Origin: Crassaminicella profunda
GTDB lineage: Bacteria; Bacillota; Clostridia; Peptostreptococcales; Thermotaleaceae
Reading direction: 5' to 3'
DNA length: 64,000 bases
Assembly (NCBI RefSeq): GCF_019884785.1
Contig: NZ_CP082326.1
Coordinates: 1,233,355 to 1,297,354, forward strand
The notes under the pieces were generated by a model that was not told the origin of the DNA, searched no databases, and was given only the letters and a program-made list of their open reading frames with translations. A program made the translations under genes and the position numbers. Positions 1 through 7,467 of this stretch are shown one piece after another (the first letter of the stretch is position 1; the number at the start of each line of letters is the position of its first letter).

Positions 1-702
1 GTAGAAGTAGATAATTTTAAATTCTTGTTGCCTTGCTATATAAGTAGCTTGGTATATGCGGTAGGGTTTGTTGCCTATGTTACTGCTCTTGCCACAGGAG
101 AAGTTTCTCTTGTAACTCCAATACATAGTTTGAATGCACTGTTTTTGATGATACTATCTTTTGTATTTTTAGGAGAAGCTATTACCATTACAAAAGTTTT
201 TGGTGTTATAATTATGATCGTTGGATTGTCCATATTAAAAAGAATGGGATCACCTTTAAAATCTATTAAATTCATTTTTAATGATTCATCATGTAGATGG
301 ATGCTTTTATTTGTAGTACTTCAATCTTTAGGAAGAATCGTAGATAAATATTTTTATGTATCCGCGTCCCCTATTCTGTATTCTACAGTTTTATATTTTT
401 TCATTGCACTGAATATATGGATTTTTCTAATGGTAAAAAAGAAACGACAATATATATATGATATATTTAATGGTAAAAAAGTTGTATCCATTATTAGTGG
501 GGCGATTAATGGTTTTGCTTATCTTTTTTTACTTATAGCTTTAAATCATATAGAACTAAGCATAGCAGAGCCATTCACTCAAATTTCAATGATTATCACC
601 ATGATTCTTTCTTATATTTTTTTCAAAGAAAATATTAAAGAAAAGATACCAGGTTCTATTTTAATTCTTATAGGAGGCTGGTTGTTATTATATAATCACT
701 AA
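1..702 (+). CDS. EamA/DMT-family transporter, 5' end cut by window edge
   Basis: The frame is open from base 1, so the gene begins outside the window; about 233 codons are visible against roughly 290-300 for the family. The visible part is a run of hydrophobic helices, and the stretch around GEVSLVTPIHSLNALF, followed by FLGEAIT, is the typical end of an EamA repeat. A second repeat closes the protein (LSIAEPFTQISMI, then FFKENI). The family exports or imports small metabolites across the cytoplasmic membrane; the substrate cannot be read from sequence. A strong terminator follows at once. Confidence 0.85.
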   Translation, partial: VEVDNFKFLLPCYISSLVYAVGFVAYVTALATGEVSLVTPIHSLNALFLMILSFVFLGEAITITKVFGVIIMIVGLSILKRMGSPLKSIKFIFNDSSCRWMLLFVVLQSLGRIVDKYFYVSASPILYSTVLYFFIALNIWIFLMVKKKRQYIYDIFNGKKVVSIISGAINGFAYLFLLIALNHIELSIAEPFTQISMIITMILSYIFFKENIKEKIPGSILILIGGWLLLYNH

Positions 703-725
703 TATGTTTATTATTATTTTCGACT

Positions 726-760
726 AAAAAGGACTTTATTTCAGAATAAAGTCCTTTTTT
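726..760 (+). terminator. Rho-independent terminator after EamA gene
   Basis: A 15-bp stem, AAAAAGGACTTTATT paired with AATAAAGTCCTTTTT, with a TCAG loop and a T-run. Confidence 0.9.
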
Positions 761-1071
761 AGAGTAAACACATACCAAATATTAACAAATAATGAGAGAA
801 CCTTTATATAAAAATTATAACTTCAAATAACTAGTGGAGAGAAGTAATAATAACATTATTCAAAGAACTATGGGAATTGATATATATTTTCAATAAAGAT
901 AAAATGATTTGTATGAGTGAACGGGTTTAATAAGATTGAACAAAAGATATTGAGATGAGTATGTTCTTAATAGGAATCAATTTATATGTATACTCATAGA
1001 AATAGGAGTTTTATAAAAAGATAAAATCATTTAATTTCTAAAAGCATAAGCAGTTAAAATGGGGGAGAATT
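761..1071. other. Intergenic stretch without a supported gene
   Basis: AT-rich, with stops in all frames. One short open stretch near 853-930 reads like decayed coding sequence but has no start codon or ribosome site. The next gene has a purine-rich site (GGGGGAG) just before 1072. Confidence 0.5.
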
Positions 1072-1773
1072 ATGGAGAAAAATCTTTTAAGTATTGATTG
1101 GGATTACTTCATTCCTATCAAGAAGGAATGGTGCGGTTCATATATAGAAAATAAAAGAAATATAAGTAAGATTTGGTACAATCGCTATATAAGCAATAAC
1201 ATGATAGAAAATAATTTAGAAGAATCTATTCATGTTGGTTCAGAATGCAATGATTTTTGGGATAAAATAAAAAAATACTTTAACATTTCAAAATCCGTTA
1301 AAGTATTCATTTCAGATTCCCATAAGTTATCGTATAAAATTGCAAAAGAAAATGCATGTAACAAGGTATTTTCTTTTGATGCTCACTCTGATTTAGGATA
1401 TGGAGGATTAAAATCTCTTGATTTTGAATTGAATTGTGCCAATTGGCTAGGAAAGCTTTTAAAGGACTGCGTGATTAAAAAAGCAAATATTATATATAGT
1501 CCCTATTCCTATGAGAAGAAAGAAGATTTTAACGAAATGAATACAAAATTTAACATTGATTATTGCAATTTAAAAAAATTAAAGGAAAAGGAAGATGTAA
1601 CTGTTATTCATATTTGTAGATCTGGTGCATGGACACCACCTTGGTTAGATTGTAAGTTTAGGAAATTTGTAAAAAATTTAAAATTACCTTATAAAGTAAT
1701 CAATTGTCCTAATAGAGAATGGAACATAGAGAATTTAACATTATCAGAGCAGCTTGATTATATACTATGTTGA
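1072..1773 (+). CDS. Unknown protein with DWD and DAHSDL motifs (UPF0489/ureohydrolase-like)
   Basis: A soluble 233-residue protein starting at ATG after GGGGGAG. Visible motifs are SIDWDYFI at residues 7-14, FDAHSDLGYG near residue 102, and HICRSGAWTPPW near residue 182. The DxHxD pattern is the kind of metal-binding site seen in arginase-fold proteins and the UPF0489 family, so a metal-dependent hydrolase is a reasonable guess. I do not recognise a characterised member. It sits alone, with no operon partner. Confidence 0.5.
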   Translation: MEKNLLSIDWDYFIPIKKEWCGSYIENKRNISKIWYNRYISNNMIENNLEESIHVGSECNDFWDKIKKYFNISKSVKVFISDSHKLSYKIAKENACNKVFSFDAHSDLGYGGLKSLDFELNCANWLGKLLKDCVIKKANIIYSPYSYEKKEDFNEMNTKFNIDYCNLKKLKEKEDVTVIHICRSGAWTPPWLDCKFRKFVKNLKLPYKVINCPNREWNIENLTLSEQLDYILC

Positions 1774-1875
1774 TAAAATATTAATCCATAATGGTATTGA
1801 AAGAAATAGTTCCCCTTTTTAAGTAGAGACATAAAATAAATAATAGACATATTAAAAGGTAAAGGGGGAAGGATT

Positions 1876-2328
1876 TTGAGTAGGCTCAATCCTGATAAAC
1901 TTTCTACAACATTTATTCCGCCAATTACTAAAGAAAATCCTATTATACCTAGAAAATACACACTAACCCATTCAGATATTACTGGTGAACTATTTTTAAC
2001 AATAGGTCCTGAATATGATTATGAGGCAATTGATCCAGTTATGAGAGATGAAGTATTGGCACATTGGAGTAAAATGAATGGACAATATATTTTCAATGCT
2101 TATGTTTATGTAAATGGCCAATTTGGTATGGATTCTGCTGCTAGGAGATATATGATCTTTAAACGGGAATTACCTTTAGCCTTAGAAGCTATTTTTTATG
2201 GGGATAAAGCGCTGTTGAAAAAACATCCATATTTGAATGATGCTCCTATATTTGTGCATTTTCGTTCTATGTATCCTCAGTATAATCGGATAGAATATTT
2301 TGGAACACCTAAAGATTATAAAATATAA
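1876..2328 (+). CDS. Staygreen (SGR) family protein, bacterial type
   Basis: 150 residues from a TTG start preceded by AAAGGGGGAAGG. The signature is very close to plant SGR: YTLTHSDITGELFLTIG at residues 28-44, RDEVLAHW near 57, and a C-terminal core with FKRELPLALEAIFYGD and then HFRSMYPQYNRIEYFGT. Plant SGR removes Mg from chlorophyll a; bacterial homologues in non-photosynthetic lineages can dechelate in vitro, but their natural substrate is not known. No chlorophyll or haem genes lie nearby. It is a single-gene unit with its own terminator. Confidence 0.85.
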   Translation: MSRLNPDKLSTTFIPPITKENPIIPRKYTLTHSDITGELFLTIGPEYDYEAIDPVMRDEVLAHWSKMNGQYIFNAYVYVNGQFGMDSAARRYMIFKRELPLALEAIFYGDKALLKKHPYLNDAPIFVHFRSMYPQYNRIEYFGTPKDYKI

Positions 2329-2341
2329 GGTAGTAAACAAT

Positions 2342-2373
2342 AAAAAGACTTCTTATTGGAAAGAAGTCTTTTT
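2342..2373 (+). terminator. Terminator after staygreen gene
   Basis: A 13-bp stem AAAAAGACTTCTT / AAGAAGTCTTTTT with a short loop. Confidence 0.9.
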
Positions 2374-2415
2374 ATTATTTAGAAGAACTTTTTTATAGAA
2401 TTTCATTTGAAAAAG

Positions 2416-2444
2416 TTGCAAAAGCAAACTAAATAAAATATAAT
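2416..2444 (+). promoter_or_regulatory. Sigma-A-type promoter for the DUF169 gene
   Basis: TTGCAA at 2416-2421 and TATAAT at 2439-2444 with a 17-bp spacer. A palindrome overlaps its downstream end. Confidence 0.75.
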
Positions 2445-2462
2445 AGTTTCATAATGAAACTA
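2444..2462. promoter_or_regulatory. Palindromic operator candidate at the DUF169 transcription start
   Basis: A perfect inverted repeat, TAGTTTCAT-A-ATGAAACTA, covers the last base of the -10 box and the expected start site. A dimeric regulator bound here would block transcription. The MarR gene convergent at 3363-3824 is the obvious candidate regulator, by inference only. Confidence 0.55.
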
Positions 2463-2510
2463 ATTTAATGAAATTTCAAAATGTCTAATTATATAGGGAG
2501 GTTAAGTTTT

Positions 2511-3323
2511 ATGAAAAGTGAAATTGTTAAAGCATTAAACCCTGAATTTGAAGCAGTAGCTCTTTTAAGGAGTAATAAAAAACCAGAAGGAGCCATGCAG
2601 CCATTGCCAGGGAAATATGTATGTATCATGTCATTTTATGCACAGGTTGTTTCTAAAGGGAAAATTGCAGTATTTGATAGAGATACATACGGATGTCCTG
2701 GAGCAAGGGCAGGACTCGGATTTGGTAGTGCCTATGGAGAAGAAATGGGAGGATTTGATACATTTGCAGCATTTTTTTCAAAGGGAATTGAAGATGCAAA
2801 GGATAAAGAAAAGTATCAAGCCATTGCGGATCAAGCCAATCCACATGTAAGAAGAAAGCTTATATTAGGGGAAAGATTTCATACTTCAAGGGAGAAGGCA
2901 TATAAATGGATTACAAAAGAGCTTCCGGTATATGATTTTCCTGAGAAATATGTAATTTTAAAGCCTTTAAAAGATGTAACAGAAGATGAAATACCTCAAT
3001 GTGTAATTTTTAATGTAAATCCTATTCAGCTGACAGCACTTATGAGCATAGCAGGTTCTATAAGAGATGGAATTAATGATACGTTAACACCTCAAGGGGC
3101 AGCTTGTCAGATGATTGGAGCCTATGTTTTTTATGAGGCTGAAGCAGAAGATTCTAGGGCAGTATTAGGAATGATAGATCTTGCAGCAAGAAAAAATGTC
3201 AGGGGAGTTTTACCTGACGAACTATTAACTTATGCTGTTCCATGGAAATTGTTTCTTGAACTTGAGGAAGAGGCAAAGACAGGAATATTCAAATCTCCAC
3301 TGTGGTTAGATCTTTTTGAGTAA
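2511..3323 (+). CDS. DUF169 family protein
   Basis: 270 residues. I place the start at ATG 2511 because GGGAGG lies at 2496-2501; an in-frame ATG at 2481 has no ribosome site and lies in the leader. The protein is soluble. Typical DUF169 features are the glycine-rich GARAGLGFG near residue 65 and a central ILKPLKDVTEDEIPQCVIF strand region followed by MLIDLAAR-like helices. The function of DUF169 is unknown. It is a monocistronic gene with a palindromic operator candidate and faces a MarR gene across a shared terminator. Confidence 0.8.
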   Translation: MKSEIVKALNPEFEAVALLRSNKKPEGAMQPLPGKYVCIMSFYAQVVSKGKIAVFDRDTYGCPGARAGLGFGSAYGEEMGGFDTFAAFFSKGIEDAKDKEKYQAIADQANPHVRRKLILGERFHTSREKAYKWITKELPVYDFPEKYVILKPLKDVTEDEIPQCVIFNVNPIQLTALMSIAGSIRDGINDTLTPQGAACQMIGAYVFYEAEAEDSRAVLGMIDLAARKNVRGVLPDELLTYAVPWKLFLELEEEAKTGIFKSPLWLDLFE

Positions 3324-3332
3324 AAGAGATGA

Positions 3333-3364
3333 AGCTATGAAGGTATGGATATACTTTCATAGCT
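3333..3364. terminator. Shared terminator between convergent DUF169 and marR genes
   Basis: Inverted repeat AGCTATGAA / TTCATAGCT with extra GTAT/ATAC pairing. It has few U residues on the + side, but TTTTT-type runs lie on both flanks. Confidence 0.6.
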
Positions 3365-3824
3365 AACTGTTTTTTAAGGTGTGGGAGGCATGTAGGATAT
3401 TTTCTGCCATTTGTTGCATAACTTTTTTTGTTATTTGTATGTCTTCCTTAGAGATATTTTGAGAAAGTATAGTGCTTGTATCTTCTAGTATGGATATAAT
3501 AGAATCTTTAATGGCAAGACTTTTTTCTGTTAGATAAAGATGATGAATACGTTTATCTTCTGTATCTTTTTCTTTATGTATATAGCCTAAACCTATAAGT
3601 TTTTTTACACTTTTGGCAATGTCGGCTTTGCTCAGTTTTAGTAAAGTAACGAGATCCTCTTGACACAGACCTTCTTGGTGATAAAGTTCTATTAAAATTT
3701 TATAGGAATGCTTTTGTAAATGGTAGGGTTCTACTTGTTTGTTAATATAGTAAAACAAATACCTTGAAATGATATCAACATGTTTTCCGACAGACTGATC
3801 TTTTGTAATAAATTTCATTTCCAT
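3363..3824 (-). CDS. MarR-family transcriptional regulator
   Basis: 153 residues from ATG 3824, placed 8 nt after AAAGGTGG; an upstream in-frame GTG lies inside that ribosome site. A winged helix-turn-helix spans about residues 50-110 (GLCQEDLVTLLKLSKADIAK for the recognition region, then KEKDTEDKRIHHLYLTEKS for the wing with the usual DxR). N- and C-terminal helices form the dimer. It probably controls the DUF169 gene or itself. Confidence 0.85.
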   Translation of the reverse strand: MEMKFITKDQSVGKHVDIISRYLFYYINKQVEPYHLQKHSYKILIELYHQEGLCQEDLVTLLKLSKADIAKSVKKLIGLGYIHKEKDTEDKRIHHLYLTEKSLAIKDSIISILEDTSTILSQNISKEDIQITKKVMQQMAENILHASHTLKNS

Positions 3825-3859
3825 TGAGAATACCACCTTTGTATTATTTGTTCGTGTAT

Positions 3860-3887
3860 ATTATATTACAAATCTATATTTGCGCAA
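3860..3887 (-). promoter_or_regulatory. marR promoter with embedded TTTGCGCAAA palindrome
   Basis: On the minus strand, TTGCGC (3882-3887) and TATAAT (3860-3865) are 16 bp apart. The -35 region sits in the 10-bp palindrome TTTGCGCAAA (3879-3888), a possible autoregulatory site. Confidence 0.5.
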
Positions 3888-3995
3888 AATATAAAAGTGA
3901 AAGAAGTGATTTGCTAAAAAATATGAATTAAAGAATATAAATTTTTATTGTGAACATTGAGTGATTAAAATGATAATCAAGAGAGGAACTTAAAT

Positions 3996-4124
3996 ATGAA
4001 CAAATAATTCTTAGGAAGTAGCACCATAAGGTTTCCTTTTCAATTTTCAGCAGGACTTTGCTTGGTTTTAATGATCATCATTTACTTTGCTATTAAAAAA
4101 GAAAAAGTTGCATCTGTTAATTAA
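3996..4124 (+). pseudogene. Remnant of a small one-helix membrane protein, TAA at codon 4
   Basis: ATG at 3996 follows GAGAGGAAC and reads MNK, then TAA, then stays open for 38 codons: FLGSSTIRFPFQFSAG, then a hydrophobic helix ending in YFAIKKEKVASVN and a stop. A ribosome site, a membrane helix with a positive C-terminal flank and a single early nonsense codon suggest a recently inactivated small gene. It could instead be the tail of a larger lost transporter. I do not recognise the family. Confidence 0.4.
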
Positions 4125-4142
4125 GTAATATTTTTTAGCCAT

Positions 4143-4198
4143 TTCTAAGAAAATTCTAATCTGTTTCTAAGAGAATTCTAATTTTTTAAAACTATAAT
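4143..4198 (+). promoter_or_regulatory. Box A: four 11-bp activator repeats plus -10, upstream of MCP
   Basis: TTCTAAG 4143, TTCTAAT 4154, TTCTAAG 4165 and TTCTAAT 4176 lie at exact 11-bp pitch. TATAAT is at 4193-4198, 17 bp after the start of the last repeat. There is no good -35 box; the last repeat occupies that place. This is the layout of PhoB/OmpR-type activators. The same layout recurs at 6177, 7371 and 12009. Confidence 0.8.
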
Positions 4199-4254
4199 AA
4201 GGGGATGAGGAAAGTAAATTATAAGAGTATTATGAGGTGAAAGGAGAGTTCTTG

Positions 4255-6030
4255 ATGGATTTAAAAGAAAAGAAAGAGAACGTGGTTCAAAGGTCAATTA
4301 AAGTAAAACTCATAGTAATTACGTTTATTTTACTTTTAATACCGATGATGATACTTGGAATAATAAGTTATATTAAAGTAGCAAGTGAACTAGATGCTAA
4401 GGGGGAGACAATCCTTAAAAATGCAGTGAAGTCTTCCTTTCAACTCATTGATTTAGCAGAGCAAGAAGTGGATACTAGAGGAGTAAGTCTTGAAGAAGCT
4501 CAGGAAAAGGTTAAAACAATATTAATAGGTAAAAAGAATGCTGATGGGACGAGAGAGCAAAATAAGCATATAGAACTAGGTGAAAATGGTTTTTACTTAA
4601 TACTTGATAGGGATGGGAATGTTATTGCCCATGATGAAATAGAAGGGAAAAATATATGGAACAATCAGGATGCATCTACAAGTAAAATATTATATGCTCA
4701 AGAACTTATTAAAAAGGGGCTAAATGGTGGTGGGTTTACAGAATATACTTTTGATACAAATGGTGTAACTGATCTAAATATAGTGTATACAGAAGTAGAC
4801 AAAAATTGGGGATGGATTATAGGGGCAGGTACATATGAAGACGATTTTGATAAAAGTGCAGGTTATATATTGAATATGATGTATATGATCATATTCGTAT
4901 CTTTAATTCTTGGAGCTATAGTTATTGTAGCATTTGCTAATCATATAGGAAATCCTATTAAAAAATTAACAATATTAATAGAGAAAACGAAAAATTTAGA
5001 TTTAGCTAGTGATGATGATTATAAGGATTTAGTAAAGAATACAGATGAAGTAGGCATGATGGCAAAATCCGTTATAGAAATGAGAGATTCCTTAAGAAAG
5101 ATCATTAATAATTTTAAAAATGGTGTAGAAGAAACGTTTACACATGCACAAGGATTATCTAACGCCGCCAATGAGACGGCCGTATGTAGTGATGATATTG
5201 CCAATACAATTGATATATTGGTGCAAGGAACATTAAATCAAGCTCAAGAATCTAAAAAAGGAACAAAGGAACTTTTAGTATTAGGAGAAGAAATTCATAA
5301 AACGAGGGTTAGTATAGATGGAGTAAGAGGAAATATTAATAGAACAAGTACTACAAATCAAAAAGGAATGCAACGAATAGAAGATTTATCTTTAAAAGCA
5401 GAAGAAAAACATATTGAAGCTGCTAAGGTTCGTAGAAATGTAAAGGAGTTATCCCAAAAGGCTATGACTATTGGACAGATGATAGAGATTATTACTCAGA
5501 TTTCAACACAAATAAATATTTTGGCTTTAAATGCTTCTATTGAAGCTGCAAGAGCAGGTGAAGCAGGAAAAGGGTTTGGAGTTGTTGCTAATGAAGTAAG
5601 AAAGCTTGCTGAAACTACAGATAAGACAACGGAGGATGTAAAAAAGATTATTCTAGGCATGCAAGTAAGTATACAAACAACAGAAGCAAGCGTGTATAGA
5701 GATAACCAAATGCAAGAGGAGTTAATACAAACTTTAGCTTGTGTAATAGAGAGCTTTAAGGATATAAATGAATCTGTAATAGAAATGGTTGAGGAAGTAG
5801 ATGTATTAACAGATAGTATAGTAAAAATGGATCAAGAGAAGAATATTGTGATAAGAAGTATTGAAAATATGTATACCATATCTAAAGATACAGCACAATT
5901 CACTCAAAAAATAAGTGGAAATATTGAAGAACAAACTGTAATGACACAGGAAGTAACTTCTATGGCAAATAATTTAGATGATATAGCAAAAAAGTTAAGC
6001 ACAGATCTAAAAAAGTTTAATATTAAATAA
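4255..6030 (+). CDS. Methyl-accepting chemotaxis protein with Cache sensor
   Basis: 591 residues from ATG 4255, 8 nt after AAAGGAG; a GTG at 4237 precedes that site and is less likely. Order of parts: short cytoplasmic start, TM1 about residues 18-40, an extracellular Cache domain ([23 protein letters not shown], ending [15 protein letters not shown]; reading as two adjacent motifs), TM2 about 210-230, HAMP, then a long coiled coil with the conserved hairpin [20 protein letters not shown] and [14 protein letters not shown]. It senses an external small molecule and signals to CheA/CheW. Expression is probably driven by the 11-bp repeats of box A. Confidence 0.95.
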   Translation: MDLKEKKENVVQRSIKVKLIVITFILLLIPMMILGIISYIKVASELDAKGETILKNAVKSSFQLIDLAEQEVDTRGVSLEEAQEKVKTILIGKKNADGTREQNKHIELGENGFYLILDRDGNVIAHDEIEGKNIWNNQDASTSKILYAQELIKKGLNGGGFTEYTFDTNGVTDLNIVYTEVDKNWGWIIGAGTYEDDFDKSAGYILNMMYMIIFVSLILGAIVIVAFANHIGNPIKKLTILIEKTKNLDLASDDDYKDLVKNTDEVGMMAKSVIEMRDSLRKIINNFKNGVEETFTHAQGLSNAANETAVCSDDIANTIDILVQGTLNQAQESKKGTKELLVLGEEIHKTRVSIDGVRGNINRTSTTNQKGMQRIEDLSLKAEEKHIEAAKVRRNVKELSQKAMTIGQMIEIITQISTQINILALNASIEAARAGEAGKGFGVVANEVRKLAETTDKTTEDVKKIILGMQVSIQTTEASVYRDNQMQEELIQTLACVIESFKDINESVIEMVEEVDVLTDSIVKMDQEKNIVIRSIENMYTISKDTAQFTQKISGNIEEQTVMTQEVTSMANNLDDIAKKLSTDLKKFNIK

Positions 6031-6097
6031 GTGGTAAAGGAACATATCTAGTTATTGTAAGTAGGTATGTATACAATTTATAAGGATAAGGATAGAT

Positions 6098-6134
6098 AAA
6101 ACAGACATGGAGTACATTCCATGTCTGTTTTGTA
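6098..6134 (+). terminator. Terminator after MCP gene
   Basis: A 14-bp stem AAAACAGACATGGA / TCCATGTCTGTTTT. Confidence 0.9.
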
Positions 6135-6176
6135 TATATAGGGTGAAAATGAAAAACTTAATATATTTTAAGATAT

Positions 6177-6232
6177 TTCTAAGAAAATTCTAATTTTCTT
6201 CTAAGAAGGTTTTAATTTTTTAAAATTATAAT
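6177..6232 (+). promoter_or_regulatory. Box B: four 11-bp activator repeats plus -10
   Basis: TTCTAAG 6177, TTCTAAT 6188, TTCTAAG 6199 and TTTTAAT 6210, with TATAAT at 6227-6232. Pitch and -10 distance are identical to box A. Confidence 0.8.
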
Positions 6233-6295
6233 AAAGGGGTAAGGAAAGATACGTAAAGGATTAAAAAAGAGAGATTAATTGAAAAGGAAAGGAAA

Positions 6296-7366
6296 ATGAC
6301 TATGAATCATATACACATGATCATGCTTTTAAGTAGCGCAGTATTAGGTATTATAAGCTGGATATATATACAATTGTTTTCATTTCAGCCTCCAAAAGAA
6401 AAAAGATTAAAAATAAATATTAAAACAAAGGAGTGTATAAAAAAGCATGAGAGTCTTTCTATACTAACTTGGAATATTGGATATGCTGGATTAGGAAAAG
6501 AAGCTGATTTTTTCATGGATGGAGGAAAAAGTATGTTTCCAAAATCACAGAAGCTAATTCATAATCATTTAGAGAATATAGCAAAATTTATAGAAAATGA
6601 TCCTAGTGATCTTTACTTATTTCAAGAAGTAGCTGTAGATTCAAAAATTACATTTTATGTGAATAACTTAGAAAAGATTCAGACTGCTTTACAAAAGTAT
6701 AATTTTGTTTATTCACCTAGTGTGTATATTGAAAAATTCCCTATCATAGGTAAATTGCTTAGTGGAAATGCAATTTTTTCAAGGTATCTACCAGATGTAT
6801 CTACGAGGATGGCTTTGCCTTTAGAGAAAAAAGGAATCACAGGCATTTTCAATCAAAAATACAATTTTGTTGTTCAACGGTTTCTCATTGAGGATAGTAC
6901 AAAGGAATGGGTTATTGTTAACTTGCACCTAGCAGCTTTTGATAAAGATGGAAAAACTAGATATGAACAATTAAAAGAAATAAAAGCATTTATGTTGAGG
7001 GAGTATGAAAAAGGTAATTATGTAGTTGTTGGGGGAGACTGGAATCATCGATTAATCAAAACTACATTTCCTTATGATACACCTAAAAAGCATTTGTTTT
7101 GGATAAAGGACATCCCACATGATTTTAAGCCAGAAGGGTGGCAATGGGGAGTAGATAGACATCATCCTACTGTACGAACGTTAGAAAAGCCTTATATAAA
7201 GGATAAAAACTATACATGTGTCATTGATGGTTTTTTGGTATCACCGAATGTTGAAATTATGAAAGTGAATGGATTTAATCTTGGTTTTAAGGATACGGAT
7301 CATCATCCTGTTGCTATAAAGGTGAAACGAAAAGCTGTAGAAAATACTATGGATCTTTCTGCATGA
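6296..7366 (+). CDS. Membrane-anchored endonuclease/exonuclease/phosphatase-fold protein
   Basis: 356 residues. An N-terminal hydrophobic helix (about residues 6-26) anchors or exports the enzyme. The EEP fold follows: LTWNIGYAG near residue 58, LFQEV near 103 (metal-binding Glu), NLHLAAFD near 205, VVGGDWNH near 242 and DTDHHPVAIKV near 335 (catalytic His). The family includes sphingomyelinases, lipid phosphatases and nucleases. An exported enzyme under a PhoB-like promoter fits phosphate scavenging from lipids or nucleic acids, but the substrate is inferred. Confidence 0.85.
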   Translation: MTMNHIHMIMLLSSAVLGIISWIYIQLFSFQPPKEKRLKINIKTKECIKKHESLSILTWNIGYAGLGKEADFFMDGGKSMFPKSQKLIHNHLENIAKFIENDPSDLYLFQEVAVDSKITFYVNNLEKIQTALQKYNFVYSPSVYIEKFPIIGKLLSGNAIFSRYLPDVSTRMALPLEKKGITGIFNQKYNFVVQRFLIEDSTKEWVIVNLHLAAFDKDGKTRYEQLKEIKAFMLREYEKGNYVVVGGDWNHRLIKTTFPYDTPKKHLFWIKDIPHDFKPEGWQWGVDRHHPTVRTLEKPYIKDKNYTCVIDGFLVSPNVEIMKVNGFNLGFKDTDHHPVAIKVKRKAVENTMDLSA

Positions 7367-7370
7367 TTAT

Positions 7371-7426
7371 TTCTAATCAAATTCTAATTTTTATTTAATA
7401 AATCCTTAATCTTAATTATTTACAAT
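7371..7426 (+). promoter_or_regulatory. Box C: four 11-bp activator repeats plus -10
   Basis: TTCTAAT 7371, TTCTAAT 7382, ATTTAAT 7393 and CCTTAAT 7404, with TACAAT at 7421-7426, again 17 bp after the start of the last unit. It starts five bases after the preceding stop codon and drives the glycosyltransferase operon. Confidence 0.75.
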
Positions 7427-7467
7427 GAAATAAGAAAAAATATATAGCCATAAGGGGGAAGGGTAAA

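Noticed and set aside
853-930. Short open stretch reading TLFKELWELIYIFNKD
   Set aside because: It looks protein-like but has no start codon, no ribosome site and no recognised family. Too short to call a pseudogene.
4132-4138. Fifth upstream repeat in box A (TTTTTAG)
   Set aside because: Spacing fits but the match is weak in an AT-rich tract, so it was not counted.
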